DNA of 64,000 nt from Margaritifera margaritifera (GCA_029931535.1 JAQPZY010001695.1:5025001-5089000), one strand, 5' to 3'. Numbered from the stretch's first letter, positions 38,325 to 51,841 are shown. The notes: generated by a model not told the origin, from the letters alone. Numbers and translations are program-made.

Positions 38325-38513
38325 TGTTGGATTTATTGGCACGTTTAATAATTTATTGGCTATATCATGCTGAGGAAATGGGAGCTACATGCCTTTCCCA
38401 AGGACACACCGAAGCAGGCGACACAAGCTAGCTTGGATATGTATGGAACCCGCGACCTTTTGGATTACGATTCCGACGCTCTACCAACTGAACTACTGCG
38501 GCTCCGTTCAAAA
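38325..38513 (-). mobile_element. tRNA-derived SINE
   Basis: On the minus strand it begins ggagccgcagtagttcagt + tggtagagcgtc, a near-canonical tRNA A-box region. It then has gtcgcgggttccata (B-box region) and a body with ccttgggaaaggcatgtagc and gatatagccaataaatt. The second copy at 19,322-19,445 lacks the head. The T-rich + strand edge near 38,315-38,330 is the 3' tail. Confidence 0.8.
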
Positions 38514-38585
38514 AGAGCTGCGGCATTTTACTAGTAAGATTTATACGTTTTGCATTAAAGACTGTTCGTAAGGACGAAAAGTGTG

Positions 38586-38845
38586 CGGTTTGGTTTGGTG
38601 TTTTACAGATCAACAACACACTTAGGTCATTTTGGTGCCGAGGTATTTGGAGTATAGTGCCTTGCCGGTTGCAGACCCGTTCTGATCCGATGGTAGGATT
38701 CAAACCCGCCCCCTTTCAGTCGCGAGTCCGGCACGCTAACGACTGAGTCATGTCGGCTTCTGCCTCCATTATTTGCCTCTCACGACATGCAGAAGATCGC
38801 ATTTAGCCTATTCTACATCCCGAGCCCGTAGGGAGTCTAAAAGCG
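38586..38845 (-). mobile_element. Second tRNA-related SINE, adjacent to the first
   Basis: On the minus strand: leader ccctacgggctcgggatgt and cttctgcatgtcgtgagagg, then a tRNA-like part with ccgacatgactcagtcgtt + agcgtgccggactcgcgac and B box gcgggtttgaatcc, then a body ending gtaaaacaccaaacc. That 3' terminus is typical of SINEs I know from molluscs. A leader fragment recurs at 28,545-28,625. Confidence 0.75.
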
Positions 38846-39627
38846 TGAGGAAAAAGATTTCAGCATATCAAATTAAAAGATCTATTACAGTGGTCGACGT
38901 TATATAACAGCTACACGTATGCAACAAATTTACCAGAAAAATACGAACCAAATTTTGGTTTCTACTTAAGTACAGACCAAATTATATATATGTAAACGCA
39001 TTTCGTCTGGAACAATCAGTTTTAGTCCATCAGCTCAGGGGGAAGTACCAGAAATTTAGTACACACCTAATACTACTTTTTAAAAAAAGACAAATTGCTA
39101 TAGTAAAAATTGCGTAAGTGTTCTATTTTTATGACAGTTCGGTTCTTGTCAAATTTATTACATGCAAACCATAGGGGTTACCCAAGGGGTGCGGGACCAA
39201 AATTGAATGCACCAAATTATTTGGTCCGGGCCTAGTCTTGTCCAACCTATATTTTATATATAAACGGGCGTTTCCAAATTTTTGGGTTCAGATTGTATTT
39301 TGTTACGCCGTTCTTAAAAACATGCCTGTGCCACGCGGCCCACTTAAGGCTTTCATCGCTATGCAATGAAAAACCAATACAATTGCCGGGGCAAAAAACG
39401 AAGTAATAAACAAACGAGGCGGCTGACATTTTTGGGTGCTTGGGGGCGCTGTTAGTGTTGACTAAGAGTAATTAACTTAATCATGAAAACAAAGCATGCC
39501 AATTTACACCTTTATGATAAACAAAAATAACATTTATATAAGTCTGGAAGAATGTTGCAAAATCAATTTAGTTGTACATTAGCCTAACGCATGAGTGTAC
39601 TGGGTAAGCAACTCGGCCCTGGACTTA

Positions 39628-39813
39628 TCTGCCGGGACAGGCCCGGGGTTTTGCTCACACCAGTAAAACACCGGTAAACACGGATTTTTTTGACGGCCCA
39701 CCAGCCCACCGATGCGGCGGTCTGCCGGGACAGGCCCGGGGTTTTGCTCACACCAGTAAAACACCGGTAAAAACGGATTTTTTTGCGGCGGCCCACCGGG
39801 ATTTGTCCCTGTA
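39628..39813. repeat. 93-bp tandem duplication, 2 copies
   Basis: tctgccgggacaggcccggg, then gttttgctcacaccagtaaa, then acaccggtaaa and cggatttttttg start at 39,628 and 39,721. GC-rich for this window. Similar 'caccagtaaaacaccggta' wording hints at a mobile origin, not proven. Confidence 0.9.
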
Positions 39814-41079
39814 TGCCCAATGGCCAGTACACCACTGGCCTAACGTCAATTGTTACGTCATGCACATCATGACGTCATCATTTCTCGATGTCAGTACTTT
39901 TTTTCTACAAGGTATGTGATCAGAACGTATCTACTTCATGTAGACAAACCGCTGGAGTAGGTGGCACGCAATTTTGGTCGTCTTTTCCCCAGTCTGATAT
40001 CTGAGAATTTTTCTCTATGCAGATATAGTATTAGCAAACCGAGAATGCTTGAACACCAGTCCGGCGCAAGGACGATAATTGTACTATTAGTCCCCATATC
40101 CATGGATGATCCTCTATTTTCTGACCTAAATTTCATACAACTTTTCAATTAAAATGACTCTGACTTTTCTGAAAGCCTAATCTCTGAAATTAGAATTTTA
40201 GTCAAATAAGAGCAGTTACTTTTATAATGTATTTTATACGAGAAAAATGACCACAGCTGAAAATTTCATAGAGATATCTTTCAGTCTTTGGTGATATTTA
40301 ATCCAAAACGTTTCAGTCTCAATTTTTAAATATTTTATGAAGTTAAGGCCTGAAAATTTCAATTAATATAATATATACTAATTCAAAGCTTTGATTTACC
40401 TTCTAAAAAAAAAGCGGTGGGTAGTTGTATATTATAGTTTCTTGGAACGCCCTGGGGGAAATTTTCTTTGGCATAACACTAATCACGAGAACAGAAGTTT
40501 ATTATTGACATGGGATTTTTAAAAATTGAAATGGAACTTTTTTCTTTTACACATTCTCTAGTGAGGAAATTAGGTTTTCATGGACTTTGCAAATAATTTT
40601 CATATCCCTCGATTAGGCAATGAGGTTAAAAAGTAACACATTTTTGGTTAAGGTTTTTCAGTACCCGTGACTTAGTAAGGGTTAGAAGGTTAATACATTT
40701 GTATTCAGAATTAGGAGGGCTAGCACAGTGCAAGTTTTATTTCTTGGCATGTAGGATTTATCGGTTCATGTCCCTTATGCATGAAGAGTCTGTGACCCAC
40801 TGATGCAAATGCTCTCTGAGTGAACTCTGCATACGCCTTCTCAAGTCAAATCAAGTAAAATATTTATTACTAGTTGGTTTTCACAAGATAAACATAAGGT
40901 CTAATGAGTTTTTATACAAATATTGTTAAAAGACTCATACTGGAAATTAAAATGCATACAAACATTAAAATACATAGCTCATGTTAAGACTCAAGCACAA
41001 TTAGAATTGACTAATGACATGCATAAAATATCAAGACACATGCAATAGTAAGAAATGAAAAAGACATTACATACATAAA
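39814..41079. other. No gene recognised
   Basis: AT-rich, no domain or repeat family identified. Confidence 0.5.
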
Positions 41080-41625
41080 ATCATAATAAACATGATATGG
41101 ACTATATAAGATATGTGTCATTATAAAATATAAGTACATAATCTGCATATGGACTATACAACATATGTGTTATTACAATCGATAAGTATATAATCTGGAT
41201 ATTGACTATACAACATATGTGTTATTATAATTTATAAGTATACTTAATCAGGATATAGACCAAACAACATATATGTTATTCTAAATTATAAGTACATAAT
41301 GTGGATATGGACTATACAACATATGTGTTATTATAAAATATGAGTACATAATCTGAATATGGACTATGCAACATATTTACCATTATAAATTATAAGTACA
41401 TAATATGGATATGGACTATACAACATATATGTTATTATAATTTATAAGTATACTTAATCTATATATGGACTATGCAACATATGTGTCATTCTAAATTATA
41501 AGTACATAATGTAGATATGGACTATACAACATATGTGTTATTATAATCTAAAGTATACATAATCTTGATATGGACTGCACAACATATGTGTCATTCTAAA
41601 TTATAAGTACATAATGTGGAATGAA
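41080..41625. repeat. ~51-bp minisatellite, about 10 copies
   Basis: Repeated gatatggactatacaacata + tgtgttattataaattataa + gtacataatct with length and base variants. Confidence 0.92.
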
Positions 41626-41671
41626 TGAGATAAATTATACAAAAATAACATTTAACATATCTGAATAGTGG

Positions 41672-42012
41672 AACATTACATACATATACATACTTTATGA
41701 CATACATATACATACTTCATACTTTATGACATACAGATACATACTTTATGACATACATGTACATACTTTATGACATACATGTACATACTTTATGACGTAC
41801 ATGTACATACTTTAAGACGTACATGTATGTACTTTATGACGTACATGTAATACTTTATGACATACACGTACATACTTTATGACATACACGAACATACTTT
41901 ATGACATAAATGTACATACTTTATGACATACACGTACATATTTTATGACATACACGTACATACTTTATGACATACACATACATACTTTATGACATACATA
42001 TACATACATTTA
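41672..42012. repeat. 22-bp minisatellite, about 15 copies
   Basis: The unit catactttatgacatacacg + ta, with variants (acatgtac, acataaatg). It lies 50 bp after the previous array. Confidence 0.92.
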
Positions 42013-45002
42013 AATTTACCTAATACAAGTAGGAGTATCATAGTATTTTACTTAGGAGCCAATTAACATGGTATATTATTGGTATATCATAAATCTTCTG
42101 GAAGCAGTAAATCATACAATTGCATACCTATAGCATAATAAAATTTACCTGCTTTTAATTAAAGAAGATTGCACAAGCAACTACAAAGATGCACAGTAGC
42201 TACATGACAGACCATTCCAACTACGTATTAAACTGTGAAACTGACTTCCCTAAAATGGTTAGGAAGTGAGTACCACTCTCAGTTTTGCACCAAAATATCT
42301 AAACGAATTAATCCCATACCTTGATGTTCTCACCCTATAAAGTCCTTAATAGTGACGTCACGGAAATTTCCTCTACTAGTGAAATGAACCTCAGGTGTCT
42401 CATTGGCTGACTCTAGTGCATCGCTAAAAAAGGAAATTTAAAAATTAAGATGTTTTATTGCTTGCCTCTAAAAGTTACAAATATAATGTGATAATTCAAA
42501 GTCAGCTTCCAATAATTGTTCAGAAAGCAAATACTTTCACTTTATAAAGAGTAACATGACAAACAAAAGAAAATGAATATACACAATATCTGTGACAGTT
42601 TTAAGATTAGGGTGTTCTACATTATACTGAGTCAATCAGAATGTAAGATTTATATTTTCTTTTTTTACCCAAGAGATAAGAAAAAACGCAGTGTTCAAGA
42701 TTCGTTTGTCAGGGAATGAATTGCGACAACAGTTTTTTTAGTAGTCCTGAAACTTCCCGAAATAGGATGTCACATATTTCTCTTTTCTCCATGTGCCACT
42801 CATGCCATTGTCATTTACATTCCAACAATCCCCATTCGCTTAGTTTCTTAATATACATCATCTTTCAGTACCGATGAAAATACGTCTGAAATACTGTTAT
42901 TTACTGTTCATATAAAGCAGTATAAAAAATAAAGAGAATACATTGTGCCTCATAAATTGTCTTTAGTTTGTTATCAACAAGCCGTCTAAACCAGGTACTT
43001 ATATTTACAGCAAATTACGACCCTTTTTTTAAAAAAAAAAGATCTTTATAAACGTATGAATTATCTTAGATTTATGTCAAATCTTGCCATTCCTATGGTT
43101 AACTCTGCTACACTTGCTTCATGTACTGAATTTTATTGTGTTGTTTCAAATCGTACTCTATTGCTTCACTTGCTTCATGTACTGAATTTTATTGTGTTGT
43201 TTTCAAATCGTACTCTATTTTCCGTAAATTCTGTCTCTGTTGTTGTTGAATCATTGTAAAATGACCATGCAAAGTTTACGAGATCTTCAACTTGTAGCGT
43301 AAATCGAGCCAATTATAATGTATGCGTTTACTTACATCTAATATGTAATGTATTACTTTCTCATTGTGTACTCTCTTAACCATCTTACTTTCAAAATTCT
43401 TACTTTTATTATTACCATTGAAAGTAACCTGTAAATCTACATCTTTTCTGAAGCATAGCATCGTATTTTCTTTTGGTGTTTAAATTCAACAAATTAACAT
43501 TTTTATTCTCTGGAATGTTTTTCTTCGACACAACTATACCGCACTTTTATCCCGTCCAAAATTTGTAAACGAATAAGCATTATCTCTAGATACAGAAACT
43601 TAAATCAGCACGATAAACTCGTGAAATATTTCTCTCACCTTTCTGAAAACTGTCAAATTCATTATAATGTAGATTTGTACTAATATTTTTGTTGTGTTAA
43701 AAAATCTCAAATTACCGTAAGTCATCGTTTTTTGTTTTGTGTACAAATACGTCATCATTTTATAGCAGAAATAACAAACAGTTCTGAACAGTCCAATGAA
43801 TCTGAAAACATTCATCAGTTATTGTGTACATATCCGTCAACGTTTTAAGAGCAGAAATCATGAAAATTTATCAACGGTCCTCACTGTCGAGCTCTTTTAT
43901 CTAGAAAAAGATTTTTCACCACTGCCGAGTTTCGAACCACAGACATGTCGACCTATATCTTTATGCTTTATGTCTACGCCACGCAGTAATTGTTTAATTT
44001 GTGCTATAATACCACAATTATAGCATGTTACCTATTGCCCAGAAATCTCTCTATTTACCTACTCACGGGAATCGATTTTTTTTCTCTCTCCCTCTTTCTC
44101 TCTTTCTTACCTTTGCAACTAAAATTAGGCTTATTCCCTTTGAGCAAATGTCTACTTTAGAACCGATGCATATCAATAAAGGTAATTTATTTAACCAGAC
44201 TCTCTGCGCAGATCTCTCGGTCTGAGTCATTAGAATCTGTTTGAATGAAGTTATATATCCGATTCAGTCAAGGGACATGATTTATTAAATTGCTCTCACT
44301 TTCAAGTGTATGTAGGATTTTCTATCTGAACAATAGCTAAGATTTCCATCGTCTGTAGTACATTTTATACAAGATTGAATGACGACACGGCAATAGTTAG
44401 TGACTGGTTCGTACTCATTATTGCGTTATTAAATCATAATGCGCCTTGGTTTCTATTAAAGAACAGGGAACCGGTGCTAATACAGAAAAGCTCGAATCTT
44501 CATAATGTTTTACATCGTCATTCATAAAGAAAGATAACAAAAAGGAGATTATATCCAGTCTTTCGCAGGCAGCCATAAATTATTTTAGGGCAAATGTGTT
44601 AATCCTCTTAGGCATATATCTCTCAATGGAGTTTATTTATTCATCATTTTAGCCCGTTGTGGCATTTTGAGATAATGGAAAGCCGATGCAAGAATTGATC
44701 GAGTGCATCTCTCATGATACTTGAAAAATATGTTCACATTATCATAACACACACTCCAACAAAAAGCAGAAATTTGTGCAAATGGGACACTGCGATTACT
44801 TGGCTTACCAGTAATGAATGACTTAATAGATTTATTCATAAATATAACTTTAATGTCGATATGTGGGTAATAAATATATATACCAATTTCAAACCTAACA
44901 TGGCTTGAGAGTGCAAAATTAAGATTGAAAGATTATATCATTGGACGTGAAATAAATATTAATTAATTTAAATACGTTAAAGCAGCACTTCAACAGAAAA
45001 AA
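42013..45002. other. No gene recognised in ~3 kb
   Basis: A ~57-bp tandem dimer lies at 43,105-43,218 (cacttgcttcatgtactgaa, then ttttattgtgttgttt and tcaaatcgtactctat). Short frames at 43,796-44,225 have no recognised domain. Confidence 0.55.
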
Positions 45003-45172
45003 AAACAAAACAAAACATAACATAACATAACAAAAAAAACATAACATAACAAAACAAAAAAACATAACATAACAAAACACAAAAATAACAAAGCAAAACA
45101 TAACATAACATAACATAACATAACATAACATAACATAACATAACATAACATAACATAACATAACATAACATA
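45003..45172. repeat. (ACATA)n pentanucleotide repeat with degenerate flank
   Basis: Clean acata units from about 45,096 to 45,172, preceded by an aaaacataac-type degenerate stretch from 45,003. Confidence 0.95.
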
Positions 45173-45769
45173 AAAAATCATTTATCATTATCATGATTTT
45201 CAGCATTTTTCTTTCTCCTTTTTACGTAAAACAAATGCCAAAAGTATAAAAAACAAAATCAAAGAAATTATTTATTTTCCATAATTGGATAAAATATGTG
45301 TGCATATATAGTATCCATCTTCAACATGTAAATAAGGAAAATAAACTATATATTACATGAAATGAAAGTGTCAAATAATTTCTACTCGGTCGTTCTTCGA
45401 AAGCCTTATCTCTGCGACTCATTAACCATACGGCGCTTGGTGAGGTCAAATAACACTCAGGGACTAACCTAGTTAATACTTACATTAGTATCTTGTGCTA
45501 TTAAGTCTGATATATTTGTCTACATATAGACAGGATGAAAAATGGACTGGTAGAAAAATCAATGTCAGTCAGAAATACATTGTACAAGTTCATATAGTAA
45601 TATACAAAATACATACATGCAAACATATATAGGTGCATATATACATATATGATCATATGCCTATGTACCAAGCAGAGACGAAAGCGCGATCTCTGTATAT
45701 TTGGATAAATGATTGTTTGAAAGAAATTGACATAGAAAGCCGCCAATATAATCAAACAGTGAATTATAA

Positions 45770-45868
45770 AACGTTCCAAGCTGGACTCGAACCCGTGTCA
45801 CAAATAACTGCACCTGTCGCCTTGCTCTCATGCACAGCACCCTAACCGACTCGATCATGCGCTCATTC
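45770..45868 (-). repeat. tRNA-like SINE head (copy 3)
   Basis: On the minus strand it reads gagcgcatgatcgagtcgg + ttagggtgctgtgcatgag, then agcaaggcgacaggtgc and B box gggttcgagtcc. It is related to the blocks at 710-786 and 3945-4060. A C run followed by an A run adjoins it on the + strand. Confidence 0.6.
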
Positions 45869-46003
45869 CCATTGCCCCCCCCCCCCCCAAAAAAAAAAAA
45901 TGAAAAAAAAGAAAATAGGATTGAACAATGTCGAAGGACTTGATGTGCACGAGAACTAACTCGCCAGGCAGGCGGAATTTAACACTCAGCTATATGCACA
46001 AAC

Positions 46004-46178
46004 CGAGTGGCGTAGCGAGGGGGGTGGGGGTGGCGAAGGGGACGATGGACCCGGGCGGCACTTTATAGGGGGCGGCAATTCGGTAAGAGTACCGTATATA
46101 TCATAAATAATACGAATGGAGTGGGGGCGTAATGTTGGTAGTTGGCCCTGGGCGGCACTTTGCCTCGCTACGCCACTG
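46004..46178. mobile_element. hAT-like MITE
   Basis: The left end cgagtggcgtagcgagg and right end cctcgctacgccactg are inverted repeats. The flanks gcacaaac (left) and cacaaagc (right) look like a slightly decayed 8-bp target duplication. The GC-rich interior has two ggcggcactt copies, one toward each end, and no transposase. Confidence 0.75.
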
Positions 46179-47255
46179 CACAAAGCCACTGAATTTCTAT
46201 TTAGAAGTGCAAGGTATATACATCGATTATAAATTATAAATTGACACCTATGTACTAAGCAAAGAGGTAATTGCTTATCCCTGGAAAACGCAAACACACA
46301 CATTTTGTGTGTATTTATGCATATATACGCACGCACGCACACACATGTATTACCAGGATGTACGTTTAGTATCTTGTTTATTCTGGTCTTAGAAGATAAC
46401 TTTTCCGGGGTATAATTTTAGTATATATGGTATTTTCTGATCTTAGATGGCGTTGTTTCACGCTACATTCTATGTCTTTAGCCTGGAATTAGGTAAAAGC
46501 AATTTGTTCGCGCAGATTGCTATTACTGGTTGACTTTTCAGCAGCTTTTCGAAGGAATATGAATTTTTTTTTTTTTTAAGAAGACCAGGTTTTTATATTG
46601 AATTTTTTATGAGAAATTAAATAAGACGGGAAAATACAGGAGGAACAAATGCTTTCTATTATTAGAACAGATGTTGAATTATTTCATTGATTTTGCGCGT
46701 TGATTGATTCTTACGTAGTACATCTACGATTATTTTGTGTCAGGTAACGCAAAAAGCGCTTCTTTTCAAAATAATGCGACGTTCCACATCAAGGGACTAA
46801 TATGTTTACGATCGCATTGTGGAAGAACATTATATTTACATAAAAAATTATCACTTTTCTGTATTTGTGTACTGTCAATATCTCTAAAACCTGAGTTCAA
46901 CGTCCTTCTAGGATAAATTTAATCAAGAGCTAAATATTTGCCCATGTTTGAAGTTAGTTATAATGGCGTTACATTCATATCATCATGTACTAAGTCTGCG
47001 AGTTCAGTTTTCCAATGTTACTTGATACTGAGATCAAATAAATTATAAAAGTTGTCTAAAAATGATGCGTTTTCAAAATTGTAGACCTGCTTTCCATTCA
47101 AAACCGTGAAATACACTTACTTTGTTTTCTTTCGGAAAATAAAGAATACAACTGTTGACAATATGGAAGGACAATTTGCTAAACATACTACAATTCACGA
47201 TTATTTGTGATTGTTCTGAACGAATTAGTCATTAATTTTCCTCTCTTGATACATG

Positions 47256-47298
<43 letters not shown>

Positions 47299-47923
47299 TA
47301 TCGATTTAAGTTTTCCTTTGTATATTAAAATCAATGTAACTATTAACTTTTATTTTTACATGGTCGATCAGATTCCAGCTTCTTTGACATGTGCACTTTG
47401 TGGCTTTAGCTGTACATGCACATTAGAATTTCACGTTCTGTTCGAATACAGCCATTTTATTTTCGTGTAGGAAAAGAAAGATGAAGAAAAAAAAAAGTTT
47501 TTTGCTTGTGGTATTCGATACTTAGTAATGGACAGTATTTAGTCATATAAGAATAACGATAATACAGGGTTTACTGTTTGCAAACGTCCGCCGCAGCACA
47601 CGTCAAAGACTTTAAACCCCTGGGCTCCGATTCTTCCAGTGTGCTCCGGCAAACATTTGCACACAGGAAACAATGGTTGATACCTATATTAAATTTTAAT
47701 AAAAGTGAATTTAATGACCTTGTTTCTTAATTTTACGACTGCAAACGGCTGAACATTTAGCGATATGAGTATAATTACGATTTCCAGTAAGGATTTGCTT
47801 ATCTGCTTTTTTTATTATATTTGAGACATCTTACGAAATTAGGTTTTGGACTTTCAACTAAAGTGCTTCGACTGTAATAATACCTGTTGCAAATATATAT
47901 CAATAATAAAATATATTTTTCAG
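46179..47923. other. Upstream intron or intergenic sequence, no exon found
   Basis: It should lie in the intron preceding the first visible transporter exon. I found no exon encoding the expected 'GPTLLDL'-type N-terminal transporter segment. An (AG)n run lies at 47,261-47,294. Confidence 0.5.
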
Positions 47924-48122
47924 GTACGTTCCACCATACATATTGCTCTGCATTGGTATGACGGGACTTCCGGTTTGCATGTTCCTGGTCCCGACATGCA
48001 TCACATTTGCTGGCCTATTGATCAACCTACTGGTGATGGGATGGTTCATGGGATGTATTGACACCATCGCCAACCTGAGAATGATCCTTAGATTCGGAAC
48101 AAATGTGACGCCTTTTCTTCAG
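47924..48122 (+). CDS. MFSD4: MFSD4-like transporter, visible exon 1 of 6
   Basis: The acceptor is ..tatttttcag and the donor CAG|gtgagc. The exon begins with the third base of a split codon and reads YVPPYILLCIGMTG through two hydrophobic segments to the signature LLVMGWFMGCIDTIANL and ends VTPFLQ. The 'MGxxDTxxN' stretch followed by '..FLQ' is diagnostic of MFSD4A/MFSD4B (NaGLT1-like) proteins, which are 12-helix plasma-membrane transporters of the major facilitator superfamily. MFSD4B transports glucose with sodium in mammals; the substrate here is unknown. The exon corresponds to about helices 3-4 of the N-terminal half. The preceding exon, with the N-terminus, was not found. Confidence 0.9.
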
Positions 48123-50767
48123 GTGAGCCTTTTTTGCTTGAGAAACGTGGTCTTTCATAACATAATTGCAACGTTCGGATTGTAACTTGATAATATAGGT
48201 ATGAAGTTTTGTTTGATATACAATATATTTTATCCTGGAAAGATCATCCGCAACTATTGCGTTGAAAACGTTTGAGAAGTAGATTCAGAACATGAGTGAC
48301 AATTGTTCTTCAGGTGAGCACAGTTTTGTTTCGATAAAAGTTGTTGTCGTTCATAAAAAAAAATCGTAAAGCTGCGATTCCGCTTTGACAAATAAGATTT
48401 GCTGAGAAGCTTATTGACGTGAAATATCATCCTAAAACGATAATATACTTTTAAATCATCGAAAACCTTGGGAAGCAATAACCGTCATATGATTATAACT
48501 TTTACTACACATCGTCAATTATTATATTTACAACTTTTACTATACATCCTCAGTAATATTTATAACTTTTACCACACATCGTCAATTATTATATTTATAA
48601 CGTTTACCACACATCGTCAGTTATTATATTTATAACTTTTACTACAAATCGTCAATTAATATATTTATAACGTTTATCACACATCGTCAGTTATTATATT
48701 TATAACGTTTACTATACATCCTCAGTAATATTTATAACTTTTACTACACATCGTCAATTATTATATTTATAACTTTTACCACACATCGTCAGTTATTATA
48801 TTTATAAGTTTTACCACACATCGTCAGTTATTATATTTATAACGTTTACTATACATCCTCAGTAATATTTATAACTTTTACTACACATCGTCAATTATTA
48901 TATTTATAACTTTTACCACACATCGTCAGTTATTATATTTATAACGTTTACCACACATCGTCAGTTATTATATTTATAACTTTTACTACACATCGTCAAT
49001 TATTATATTTATAATCTTTACCACACATCGTCTGTTATTATATTTATAACTTTTACTACACATCGTCAGTTAGTATATTTATAACTTTTACTAAGTATCG
49101 TCAGTTATTATATTTATAACTTTTATCACACATCGTCAGTTATTATATTTATAACTTTTACCACACATCGTCAGTTATTATATTTATAACGTTTACTATA
49201 CATCCTCAGTAATATTTATAACCTTTACTACGCATCGTCAGTTATTATATTTATAACTTTTACTACACATGCTCAGTTATTATATTTAAATAACACTTGA
49301 AACAGGGACATTTGCATTATTATTTCCATTGCACGCGTGACCTATTATAAACAAATACGTTACTCCAAATTTACATCTTTCTATGTATTGCGCGTGGTTA
49401 ATTTAATTAAAAAATCGTATCTCGTGTGAACAGATTCGAGAACACAGCCAGTTAATCTAAAGAAGACTCTCGGTAAATTGAACCACGGTAATGTCGGAGC
49501 TGACAATACTGCTAAAATAAAGTTTTACATGTATTTTGGATAAATTGAATATCGAGAGAGAAAATAAAAATAAAAAAAATAAAAAATACCAGTCTGCACA
49601 ATCGTGAAAATTACCCGTCTTTCATATAACTTAATTTGCCTAATTAGGTTGTGACCTGGAATTCATAACACTTGTTCGAGTAATAGACTCATATTTTTAC
49701 TCGATACTCAGTCTTTGAAAAATGTTAGCTCTCCTAAACAAAAGCTTTAAAAATTGACAGGAATATTTGATACCAACAAATTAGCCAGGCTGAACTTTTC
49801 ATGCAATTAAGAGCAATACCTTTAGGAATATTTGAACTTAAAGTTTTTAGCTAATGGAGGTCAGCCACACATTAATCCACCAGATGGAATATTGACCTTT
49901 AGGTTTCCAGGTTCAGAAATGTAGCTGATGAGCAATGCCTTCTCAGACAGAGAATCTAGTCTAGAAATCCCACAGAACACTGACGCTTTCTAGAGACAGA
50001 CAAGGGTGATCGGTGGATGAATTGAAGGCCTGGTCTGTACATCGTAGAGTTTCTGAAGTAAAAAGATTAAAAGTTTGTGTCAGTCAATCAAGAAGGACCA
50101 AACTTTTGTAAGGTCACTTTTCATTGGCTGTTGTGAATACTTAAGCCCCACCTCCAGCTTAGAGTTAGGATCTTCGGGCCTGGTGTTCCCGCCGCGAAGA
50201 GAGTAGCTAATCCTGTCCGATGTACCTTCAGCAGCTGAAAGTGACTGGTGGGCACTATGTCGTGGTCGAATTCGCGATACTGAAGTTGCCTTTTACAAAT
50301 CTTTTTGATAAACGGCATGGGATGGATCTTATCAACATAATTTAAGTAGGTACCATATTTCAAAATCGAGTGACACATCTTTGAATCCGAGTCAAACTTA
50401 GGAAGCCAGAGCAAATTGTTGTGGGTTTAGACTTATATTGTAAGAAACTAGGATAATATCGGTTCAAGAAGACCGTGATGTTATCCTACATATTGCCGCA
50501 GGAAACATCTTCCCAAGTTATCATCTAGAAAACTCTTTTCAGGTACAAAAGGGAATCAAGAACATGAGTTATCCATGACACTGAAGAAAATAAAAATACC
50601 CAAAGGAAAAAAGTCCTCTTTTTAAATTAAACACTTGAATTTTACTTAGACAATAGACGACTTTCTCAATTTTTTTTCAAAGGATACCTAATCTTTTCCA
50701 TCTGTTGCTTGACCTTAACCAAAATATACAACTGACAGTTTTACAGTGTTTCTTTGTTCTATTTTAG
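48123..50767 (+). other. Transporter intron 1
   Basis: GT-AG intron of 2,645 bp, phase 0. It contains a 35-bp minisatellite (48,495-49,292). Beyond that, a minus-strand open frame at 50,121-50,414 has no domain that I recognise. Confidence 0.85.
48495..49292. repeat. 35-bp minisatellite, about 23 copies
   Basis: The unit ttattatatttataactttt + accacacatcgtcag, with a shorter recurring variant (actatacatcctcagtaata). The short variant returns at roughly regular intervals (about 48,540, 48,715, 48,850, 49,195), indicating higher-order block duplication. Confidence 0.95.
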
Positions 50768-51001
50768 GCTATGCATTTCGGGTACGGTCTTGGCGCCTTC
50801 CTTAGTCCAATGATTGCCTCACCATTCTTGTTGAACATCGATTGTTCGCCATTCATAGATGGCTATACGATGGAACCTCTGGTTTCCAGTCAACGAGTCA
50901 TCAACCTGACAGAATCGATAGCTCCACAGCCCAAAAAAGTCATGAGAGCGGTCCATCTTAGCCACTCACAGGAGGCTTTCTACATTCTTGGTAGCATTCA
51001 G
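50768..51001 (+). CDS. MFSD4: MFSD4-like transporter, visible exon 2 of 6
   Basis: The acceptor is ..tctattttag and the donor CAG|gtgcgt, phase 0 at both ends, 78 codons. It reads AMHFGYGLGAFLSPMIASPF, the hallmark 'HFxxGxGAxLSPxIAxPF' helix of MFSD4 proteins. A Cys- and Ser-containing extracellular loop follows (NIDCSPF..) with one N-glycosylation sequon (NLT), then the start of the next helix (EAFYILGSIQ). In mammals the equivalent loop is also long and variable, so weak conservation between the two helices is expected. Confidence 0.93.
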
Positions 51002-51269
51002 GTGCGTGCGTTTTGACTTTTGTGCACGAGAGTTCAATGGTGCAAAATTCGTTTCAAGTGGGTCAGCAATAATAATGATATCTTATACAAACCATTGTGA
51101 CGTGAAACTGCAGTTGCACTCATATAGAGACCATTCAATCTATCCACTTTCCTACCTATGTATCTATTTAATTGCACCTACATCCTAAATGCCGCACTAC
51201 TCATTTCATTGCAAATTCATACAGACATATATACAAGTCAGTCAGTCATACAACACAGTGCATACATAC

Positions 51270-51341
51270 ATGCATATATGCATACATACATACATACATA
51301 CATGCATGCATGCATGCATGCATACATACATACATACATAA

Positions 51342-51412
<71 letters not shown>

Positions 51413-51562
51413 CATACATACATACTTATATACATACATACATACATGCATACATACCTGCATGCATGCATACATACATACATACATGCATACATATATA
51501 CATGCATACATACATACATACATACATACATACATACATACATACATACATACATACATACA

Positions 51563-51593
<31 letters not shown>

Positions 51594-51595
51594 GC
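51270..51595. repeat. (TACA)n / (TGCA)n / (TA)n compound microsatellite in intron 2
   Basis: Tetranucleotide TACA units interrupted by TGCA blocks and a TA run (51,348-51,408). The GT-AG intron is 722 bp (51,002-51,723). Long open frames here on both strands (for example over 120 codons) are repeat artefacts. Confidence 0.97.
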
Positions 51596-51723
51596 AAGGA
51601 CCGAAATAAAAGACAATATAACAATATAATAAGTCGTGAATGAAATAAACATGGGCGAATGTATGCGTCCTGCAGTTAGCGATCTGATAGTTTGACTTTT
51701 AAAACCATGTCGTTTCTTTTCAG

Positions 51724-51841
51724 CTTGTTATTACAATAGCAGTTTTGATTGTAGTAGTTTTGGAAAGGAAGTGGGGAATAGTCTTTGGCAACGTTTCTAG
51801 TCCGCGGCACAGTCTTCAAGACACGAGCCATCATTCCCCAG
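51724..51841 (+). CDS. MFSD4: MFSD4-like transporter, visible exon 3 of 6 (putative GC donor)
   Basis: The acceptor is ..tttcttttcag, phase 0. The exon reads LVITIAVLIVVVLERKWG, completing the helix begun in exon 2, then a polar cytoplasmic loop (SSPRHSLQDTSHHSP). The next exon needs one donated base to complete its first codon. No good GT donor lies between the helix and the in-frame stop at about 51,907. Ending at CAG|gcaata (51,841) gives 118 bp, leaves exactly one base and completes a Glu codon with exon 4. The alternatives in the same phase (a|gtccgc at 51,799 and a|gtcttc at 51,811) fit the donor consensus poorly. The start is firm; the end is inferred. Confidence 0.72.

Noticed and set aside
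38428..38513. Possible functional tRNA gene on the minus strand
   Set aside because: The A and B boxes are good, but it is joined to a SINE body with a second copy at 19.3 kb, and a proper acceptor stem is not evident.
42340..42430. Possible promoter with a tgacgtca (CRE-like) site
   Set aside because: The same octamer occurs by itself at about 5,802 and 57,470, and no gene start, TATA element with correct spacing or exon follows.
50121..50414. 97-codon minus-strand frame in transporter intron 1
   Set aside because: It looks vaguely like mobile-element-derived coding sequence, but I cannot name a domain.
51158..51652. Long overlapping open frames (up to 161 codons) on both strands
   Set aside because: They translate TACA/TA microsatellite sequence (Tyr-Ile-His-Thr and Cys-Met-Tyr-Val runs) inside a transporter intron.
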